From positions 6,882,001-6,946,000 of the forward strand of contig NZ_CP108095.1 of NCBI RefSeq assembly GCF_036194065.1: a DNA stretch of 64,000 bases, given 5' to 3'. Of the stretch, positions 58,779-64,000 are shown piece after piece. This DNA comes from Streptomyces sp. NBC_00239 (GTDB lineage: Bacteria > Actinomycetota > Actinomycetes > Streptomycetales > Streptomycetaceae). The stretch's first letter is position 1; every line of letters starts with the position of its first letter. The notes under the pieces were generated by a model. It saw only the letters and a program-made list of their open reading frames with translations, was not told the origin of the DNA and searched no databases. The position numbers and the translations under genes were made by a program.

Positions 58779-59928
58779 GTCCGTGCTCCTGGCTGATGAT
58801 GTCGATGGCCCGGTCGAGGTGCGGTTGCTCGAGGTTGAGGGCGATCCTGAACCAGCCCGGCTCGTGGAACAGCGAGGAGGGCATCACCAGAACGCCGCGC
58901 TCGGCCAGGCGGGAGACGAACGCGTTGTCGTCCTTTGTGGGGCAGCGGGCGTAGAGGAATCGCGTGGCGTGCGTGTCGAGGACGGTCAGGCCCCGGCGGC
59001 TGAGCTGGTGGCGGGCGTGGCGCTGGAGCTCGGCGAGCCCGGTCAGGTCGGGCGCGGTGTCGGACAGGGCGGCGGCCAGCTGTTGGGTGAGGGCCGTGGG
59101 GGCGCAGTGCCCGGTGACGCGCATGCTCCGGACGAGGGCCGCGACGGCCTGGTCGCGGACGCCCAGGTGTGGGGAGACGGCGAGGCATCCGGTGCGCTGG
59201 CCCTGCATGTCCCATGCCTTACCGAAGGAGCGCACGGTGATGGTGTGGGGGTAGTGGGTGGCGGGGGCCGGGCACGGGGTCGGGTCCCAGACCTGGAGTG
59301 CGTGGGCTTCGTCGGCGATGAGCAGCGGTGGCGTCGGTACCGGGTGCCGCAGCATCAGGGCGGCCAGTTGCTCGAGTTCGCGGTCGTCGTGGATGACTCC
59401 GGTGGGGCTGCCTGGCTGTGCGATGACGACGCCCCGGGTCTCGGGGGTCCAGGCGCTCGCGATGGCTTGGACGTCGAGGTGTTTGTCGGGGGTGGTGGGG
59501 ACCAGGTCGAAGGCGAGGCCGAGGTCCTGGAGGTAGAGGGGGTAGTCCATCCAGCAGGGGGTGACCAGGATGATCCGGTCGGGCGGGGAGAACAGGGAGC
59601 TCAGGGCGACGCGGAGGGCGGCGGTCGCTCCGGGCGTCATGACGATGTCGTTCCAGGCGTACGGCAGCGCGTGCTGCTTGGCGAGGGCGGCGGCGACGCG
59701 GCGGCGTACGGGGGTGAACCCGCCGAAGGGGCTGTAGCGCAGGTCGAGGGGGCGGGCCTGCGCGGCGAGCGAGGCCAGGACGTCGTAGGGACGGGTGTCG
59801 CTGAGGAACTTGGGGTTGGGAAAGGACAGGTCCAGGGCCCGGCTGCCGAAGCGGCGCAGCGTGTCCAGGTGCAGCCGGGTGTACTCCTCCAGTGGCCGCA
59901 TCAGGTCTTCGTGGGCGGTGGGGCTCAT
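58771..59928 (-). CDS. PLP-dependent class I/II aminotransferase
   Basis: 385 residues from ATG 59928 (ATGA overlap with the ligase). ALDLSFPNPKFLSDTRPYDV, MTPGATAALRVALSSLF, VVIAQPGSPTGVIHDDRELE, LLIADEAHALQVWDP and the PLP lysine in VRSFGKAWDMQGQRTGCLAV. It resembles aspartate- or histidinol-phosphate-type aminotransferases of antibiotic clusters. Substrate unknown. Confidence 0.84.
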   Translation of the reverse strand: MSPTAHEDLMRPLEEYTRLHLDTLRRFGSRALDLSFPNPKFLSDTRPYDVLASLAAQARPLDLRYSPFGGFTPVRRRVAAALAKQHALPYAWNDIVMTPGATAALRVALSSLFSPPDRIILVTPCWMDYPLYLQDLGLAFDLVPTTPDKHLDVQAIASAWTPETRGVVIAQPGSPTGVIHDDRELEQLAALMLRHPVPTPPLLIADEAHALQVWDPTPCPAPATHYPHTITVRSFGKAWDMQGQRTGCLAVSPHLGVRDQAVAALVRSMRVTGHCAPTALTQQLAAALSDTAPDLTGLAELQRHARHQLSRRGLTVLDTHATRFLYARCPTKDDNAFVSRLAERGVLVMPSSLFHEPGWFRIALNLEQPHLDRAIDIISQEHGRA

Positions 59929-61445
59929 CGGATGGCCCCGGTGTTCGTGAGGAGGGACAGGATGTGGTTGCGGTCGGGCTTTCCGTGCGGGGTGCGGGGC
60001 AGGCTGTCGACGACCTCGATGTGGCGGGGCCGCATGTGGGGCGGGAGTTCGGCCGAGCAGTAGGCGCTGAGGGCGTCGAGGGTGAAGGACGGGCCATTGG
60101 GCTCGACGGCGACGAGGACGGACGCGTCGGCCAGGCCGCCGGGGTCGGGGACGATGAGGGCGACGACGCCGGCGGTCAGGCCGGCGGCCGCGATGCCTGC
60201 CTCGATCTCGGCGGGGGTGACCCGGATGCCATGGATTTTGGTGAGCTCGTCGCGTCGCCCGGTGATGTACAGGTCGCCGTCGGCGTCGGTGTAGCCGAGG
60301 TCTCCGGAGTGGACGACGGGTTCGGTCCAGGGCGGGCGTAGCCCCGCGCGCGGGCGGAAGACGAGAGCTGTGGTGTCGGGATCGCGCCAGTAGCCCAGAG
60401 TGACGGTGGGGCCGCGGTGCACGATCTCGCCCACCGTGCCGGGGGGACAGGTCATGCCGTTCTCGTCGAGGACGTCGACGTGGCAGCCGGGGATGGCCTG
60501 GCCCACGGAGGTCGGCTTGCTGTCGATCCGGGCGGGGTCGAGGTAGGTGCTGCGAAATGCCTCGGTGAGCCCGTACATGGCGAAGAGGGCGAGCTGGGGG
60601 TGGGCGGAGCGGAGCGTTCTGATGGTCGTGGGGGTGAGGGGGCCGCCGGTGTTGGTCAGGTAGCGCAGTGAGGGGTAGCGGGTGGTGGTGAAGGGGGAGT
60701 TGGGGTGGAGGAGGTCGTTCCAGAGGCTGGGGACGCCCGCCAGGCCGGTGACCTCGTAGTCGAGGAGGGTACGGCTGATGTCGGGGGCGAATGGGGAGCG
60801 CTGGATGACGACGGCGCCTCCGGCGTGGAACGTGGCGAGGATCTGGTTCAGCCCGTAGTCGAAGCTGAACGGCATCAGGGCGAGCGTGCGGTCCTCGCGG
60901 GTCAGTCCCAGGTAGTCCGCCACGATCCGGGCTCCGCTGAGCAGGTTGTCGTGGCTGAGCATGACGCCCTTGGCTGTGCCGGTGGACCCGGAGGTGTAGA
61001 TCAGTCCCGCCAGGTCCTTGCCGATGGTGGACGGTGTGGTGGGTGCCGCGGCGGGAGCCTGCATGAGGTCCTCGGGGGTGAGGATGCGTTCTTGCGGCAG
61101 CGCTCCCTGCAGGCGCGGGGCGAGGCGGCTGTTGGTCAGGGCGAGGCCGGCTTCGCTGTGGTCGACGATGTGCGCGATCTGCCGGGGACGCAGCTGATCG
61201 TGGATGAAGAGCGGGACGAGGCCCGCCAGGTGCGCGGCGAAGTAGGCGGTGACAGCGTCCGCCGAGCGGGGCAGCAGCAGGGCGATGCGTGACCCGGCGG
61301 GAAGACGGGCCGCCAGATGGCCGGCGACGTGGTGCGCCCGGTTGGCGAGCTGGCGGTAGGTGAGGACGTCTGGGCCGTCGATGACGGCCGGGGCGTCCGC
61401 GTTCGCCTGGGCGTTGCTCAGGAGGAGGTCCGCGACCGTGTACAT
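59925..61445 (-). CDS. AMP-dependent acyl/aminoacyl ligase (ANL)
   Basis: 506 residues from ATG 61445, which has AAAGGAGCC just upstream (an ATG at 61463 overlaps the previous stop but has no such site). P-loop LIYTSGSTGTAKGVMLSHDN, then LALMPFSFDYGLNQILAT, the YGLTEAFRSTYLDP motif, GDLGYTDADGDLYITGRRDE, and the catalytic lysine in LPRTPHGKPDRNHIL. It resembles ligases that load carrier proteins, so the ACP at 57232 is the likely partner. Confidence 0.85.
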   Translation of the reverse strand: MYTVADLLLSNAQANADAPAVIDGPDVLTYRQLANRAHHVAGHLAARLPAGSRIALLLPRSADAVTAYFAAHLAGLVPLFIHDQLRPRQIAHIVDHSEAGLALTNSRLAPRLQGALPQERILTPEDLMQAPAAAPTTPSTIGKDLAGLIYTSGSTGTAKGVMLSHDNLLSGARIVADYLGLTREDRTLALMPFSFDYGLNQILATFHAGGAVVIQRSPFAPDISRTLLDYEVTGLAGVPSLWNDLLHPNSPFTTTRYPSLRYLTNTGGPLTPTTIRTLRSAHPQLALFAMYGLTEAFRSTYLDPARIDSKPTSVGQAIPGCHVDVLDENGMTCPPGTVGEIVHRGPTVTLGYWRDPDTTALVFRPRAGLRPPWTEPVVHSGDLGYTDADGDLYITGRRDELTKIHGIRVTPAEIEAGIAAAGLTAGVVALIVPDPGGLADASVLVAVEPNGPSFTLDALSAYCSAELPPHMRPRHIEVVDSLPRTPHGKPDRNHILSLLTNTGAIR

Positions 61446-61459
61446 GGGGCTCCTTTGGT

Positions 61460-63364
61460 TCATCGCGGCAGGACGTCGCTGGTGGTGGCGGTCTCGTGCA
61501 GGGGCAGGTGGTGCCAGCGCTCTGCGGGGGGTGCGATGCCGTGGTCGGCCAGGAGCGCGGGGTTGAAGCGGTAGAAGTTTTCGTAGGCCGCGTCCGTGGC
61601 GGCGAACCGCTCGGTGGCAACCTGGGCCACGTGGTGGCTGCTGGTCTCCCACCGCACGGTGGTGGACCCGTGGTCGCCGGCGTGCGCGAGGACGGCGGCG
61701 ATCAGGGATGCTGCTTTCTCCTCGGCGGCCAGGTGGAAGTCGATGACGTGCGTGACGCCGTGGAGATGGAGCGTGATGGCCAGCGCCGTGGGGCCGCCCG
61801 CGCGACGGACTGCCAGATACGTGGCGGGGGCCACGGGATAGGTGGTGTGCCGCCAGTGGTGGTAGGCGGGGTCGCGGACCACGGTGAATCCGGCGCGCCG
61901 GGCGGAGGCGATGCACAGGGCCTCGAAGTCCATGGGGAACGTGGCGCTCTCCTCCACGTCGCTGGTGATCCGCTGTGCCTGTGGGAGGTTGCTCGTGACG
62001 GGGAGGTCGAGCTGGTGGACGGGGGCCCGGTGCCAGCCGCGGAAGGCCGCATGGATGTCCGGGTTGGGCCGGTAGACCCCGACGACGGGCTCACGGTCAA
62101 GGTGGACGCGGAGCAGTTGGCCGGCGGCCGCGGCATGGGCGTGCGGGAGCTTGCGCCAGCCGGACAGGTAGACGCCGGGTACCGCTTGACCGTTCAGGGC
62201 AAAGCGGGTGTGGAAGCTGTAGACGATCGCCTCGGGGCGGCCGTCGGCCTCGACGGTGCAGTAGTCGGGCCGCGTTCCGCGCTGCGGGTTGTCGGTGAAC
62301 TGGTGCTGGTAGTACCGCGGGTCACTGGCGTAGTCCTTACCCTGGCGCAGCAGCATCTCGAGCTGCCCGGCGCGGCGGGCCCCGCTGCCGTGGACGACCT
62401 GGACCGGTCGCCGGTGCACCGTGGCGGGGACTTGCCAGATCGCCGCCCGGGTGGCGTCCCGCGTCGCGGCCTGAACCTGAGCGGCGAAACCGTCGCTGCT
62501 GTCGTCGGTGTGCAGCCGCATCAGGTGGAGGAGCTGGTGCTCGTAGGGCGCGTGGATGCGCACGCCCGCGGATCCAACCCAGAGGATTCCGGCGTATCCG
62601 AGTGCGGCGAGCGGATCTTGCAGGTCCAGCGCGAGTTCCTGCGTGAGACGTCCGAACGGCACAGTGAAGTACCGGGCGCCGATGCCCATGCGCTGCTGGA
62701 AGTGGACGTGGGAGCGGTCGACTTCCTGGCGCACGGCGTCGGCGTCGAGGGCCGCGAGATTGGTATGGCCGAAGCTATGGTTGGCCACGGTGACCAGCGG
62801 GTCGAGGGCCAGCTCCCGCAGCTTCGGCCACGGCAGGTAGCCGCGCTCGGCGAAGTACGGCGCTGCCGCCGCCTCGACGGTCGCGTACAGCGGGTCGATC
62901 AGCTGCGCGGCCACCGCTTCGGGGTCGAGTTCGGCGCTCTTGGTGAGCTGGTAGAAGGTGCCCAGGCCAGCGGCTTCGGGAAGGCGGGCGGCGATGTGCT
63001 CGGCGATCGCCGCCGGGTCGGCGTACTTCTCGATGGCGTAGACCTTGTCGCGGCTGCCCAGCCCGGTGTCGGTGAGCAGGCCCGCCGGGGAGAGCGTCAG
63101 CGGAAGGCCGCAGGCGCGCACCTGGTCGATGGCGGTCAGCGCGGAGACGGGGACGTCGTCGAAGCACAGGACGAAGTTGACCTCGGCCAGGCCCTCGCCG
63201 GCGCGGACCTGATCCAGGGAGACGACCTGGCCCAGCTCCAGCATCATGTCGAGCTGGCGGGCGAAGGTCTCCTCGGACACGGTGTGGAGCCGGTGGTAGG
63301 GGTTGGCGGGATCCACGTCGCCGATGCGGTGGTAGTTGACGCCGATGACGGTGGGTGCGGGCAT
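61460..63364 (-). CDS. Polysaccharide deacetylase - acyltransferase-like fusion
   Basis: 634 residues. The N-terminal half is NodB-like: FVLCFDDV holds the first Asp, and ANHSFGHTN is the H(S)xxH(T) metal motif. The C-terminal half (RRAGQLEMLLRQGKDYASDP to the end) resembles GNAT/FemAB-type acyltransferase folds (GFTVVRDPAYHHWRHTTYPV). It could remove an N-acetyl group from a sugar and re-acylate it. ATG 63364. It lies between the sugar dehydrogenase and the ligase. Confidence 0.7.
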   Translation of the reverse strand: MPAPTVIGVNYHRIGDVDPANPYHRLHTVSEETFARQLDMMLELGQVVSLDQVRAGEGLAEVNFVLCFDDVPVSALTAIDQVRACGLPLTLSPAGLLTDTGLGSRDKVYAIEKYADPAAIAEHIAARLPEAAGLGTFYQLTKSAELDPEAVAAQLIDPLYATVEAAAAPYFAERGYLPWPKLRELALDPLVTVANHSFGHTNLAALDADAVRQEVDRSHVHFQQRMGIGARYFTVPFGRLTQELALDLQDPLAALGYAGILWVGSAGVRIHAPYEHQLLHLMRLHTDDSSDGFAAQVQAATRDATRAAIWQVPATVHRRPVQVVHGSGARRAGQLEMLLRQGKDYASDPRYYQHQFTDNPQRGTRPDYCTVEADGRPEAIVYSFHTRFALNGQAVPGVYLSGWRKLPHAHAAAAGQLLRVHLDREPVVGVYRPNPDIHAAFRGWHRAPVHQLDLPVTSNLPQAQRITSDVEESATFPMDFEALCIASARRAGFTVVRDPAYHHWRHTTYPVAPATYLAVRRAGGPTALAITLHLHGVTHVIDFHLAAEEKAASLIAAVLAHAGDHGSTTVRWETSSHHVAQVATERFAATDAAYENFYRFNPALLADHGIAPPAERWHHLPLHETATTSDVLPR

Positions 63365-63422
63365 GCGGGTCCTCCCGGGGACGGCTGCCGCCCGGCTACG
63401 TTCGCGCCGGGCGGCAGGGCGG

Positions 63423-64000
63423 TCAGCTCAGCGCGGCCCGGCGCTGCTGATTGCTGTGGGCGACCGCGGTCAGGAGGTCCGGGCGGGCGCCGGCCGTGCG
63501 CGCCGCGGCGATGATGGCGGACAGGTCCTTGGGCAGGCACTTCCCGCCGAAGCCGGGGTCGTCGGCGAAGACGGCGGTGTGCGAGGGCTCGACGCGCGGG
63601 TCGAGGAGCCAGCCCTCGCGGACGGTGTGCCAGTCGGCGCCCATCGCTTCGGCGATCTCCCGGAACTCGTTGACGAAGGTCACCTTCGTCGCGAAGAACG
63701 CGTTCTCCATGTACTTGACGACCTCGGCCTCGGCGGCCGTGCACTGGAAGTACGTCTTGTGGGGTCCCAGGATCGGCAGCAGGGCGTCGAGGAAGTAGCC
63801 GCGGATCTCCTTCTCCCCGCCGAGGATGACGAACGACATCGTCCTCGGGTCGTCGCAGACGGGGTTGAAGTAGGTGCTTTCCCCGACGTACTCGGGGCTG
63901 AAGCAGATGTCCCTGCCGGTCGCGGCGGCCAGCTGGGCGGTGGTGCCGGGAGGCACCGTGGACTTCAGCAGGATCCGCTGCGTGGGGACCCGCTTGATGG
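63423..64000 (-). CDS. UDP-glucose/GDP-mannose-type dehydrogenase, partial (5' end outside window)
   Basis: The visible 192 residues cover the central and C-terminal parts: LKSTVPPGTTAQLAAATG, FSPEYVGESTYFNPV, the helix VVKYMENAFFATKVTFVNEF, and the active-site cysteine in PGFGGKCLPKDL. The gene ends at LS-stop soon after that motif, so the C-terminal UDP-binding domain of classical enzymes (about 100 further residues) is absent or very short. It oxidises a nucleotide sugar to a uronic acid and probably supplies the sugar for the following deacetylase. Confidence 0.8.
   Translation of the reverse strand, partial: IKRVPTQRILLKSTVPPGTTAQLAAATGRDICFSPEYVGESTYFNPVCDDPRTMSFVILGGEKEIRGYFLDALLPILGPHKTYFQCTAAEAEVVKYMENAFFATKVTFVNEFREIAEAMGADWHTVREGWLLDPRVEPSHTAVFADDPGFGGKCLPKDLSAIIAAARTAGARPDLLTAVAHSNQQRRAALS

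Noticed and set aside
58771..61620. A 949-codon minus-strand frame apparently joining ligase and aminotransferase
   Set aside because: The upstream two thirds is low-complexity Arg/Pro/His sequence antiparallel in frame to the real ligase; only the last 385 codons are a protein.
1..64000. CRISPR arrays, rRNA or tRNA genes
   Set aside because: I saw no regularly spaced repeats and no cloverleaf or rRNA-like sequence, including at the element junctions.

Overview
The DNA is high-GC with dense, 4-bp-overlapping operons, GTG/TTG starts, many regulator paralogs and specialised-metabolism genes. Together these indicate a Streptomyces-like actinomycete, probably an accessory (arm or plasmid-like) region. 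All functional names come from reading the translated sequence; no database search was possible.

Layout. (1) 1-13.8 kb: a frameshifted YheO-like regulator; a PucR regulator; a cocE-gntR operon divergent from an NCS1 permease; an acyl-CoA operon (ligase, crotonase, SDR) with its TetR regulator; and an ISAzo13-type transposase gene split by an IS5-family element. (2) 13.8-19.9 kb: a four-gene module of three large tyrosine recombinases plus a small coiled-coil protein. Its right edge cuts a hemC-like gene after about 64 codons. (3) 19.9-27.96 kb: the 3' half of a minus-strand operon. In transcription order it holds a double Nudix, a PIMT-like methyltransferase, a GFA/CENP-V protein, a Nudix-phosphotransferase fusion, a GNAT, a methyltransferase-Nudix-PIMT fusion, a TmrB-like kinase and the hemC-like remnant. 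(4) 27,957-50,788: a 22.8-kb integrated element. (5) 50.8-55.4 kb: the 5' half of the same operon (Nudix-like, ABC transporter, 5'-3' exonuclease, MFS). (6) 56-64 kb: a Nudix with a coupled small gene, then a biosynthetic operon with a nucleotide-sugar dehydrogenase, a deacetylase-acyltransferase, an AMP-ligase, an aminotransferase, an asparagine-synthetase-like enzyme and a carrier protein.

The main observation is that the 22.8-kb element splits one MFS transporter gene. The N-terminal part (50,789-51,834) and the C-terminal part (27,690-27,956) rejoin exactly in frame if the DNA between two copies of ACCGA is removed, giving a normal 435-residue protein. At its right end the element carries a second, divergent copy of the four-gene recombinase module. 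The first module sits in the same place relative to the hemC-like gene it interrupts, so the left 19.9 kb of the window may be cargo of a second such element whose left end lies outside.

The cargo of the 22.8-kb element is unusual in itself. It has four paralogous ArsR-type repressors and seven copies of a ~20-bp palindrome (AATTGC-N8-GCAAYT). It also has a SulP-type anion transporter, a beta-carbonic anhydrase, CBS, STAS, anti-sigma-like ATPase, flavin-reductase-like and roadblock proteins, and a malic-enzyme-like protein that lacks its catalytic residues. Several of these occur as duplicated modules. This looks like one ArsR-controlled stress or redox/inorganic-carbon regulon carried on a recombinase-trio element.
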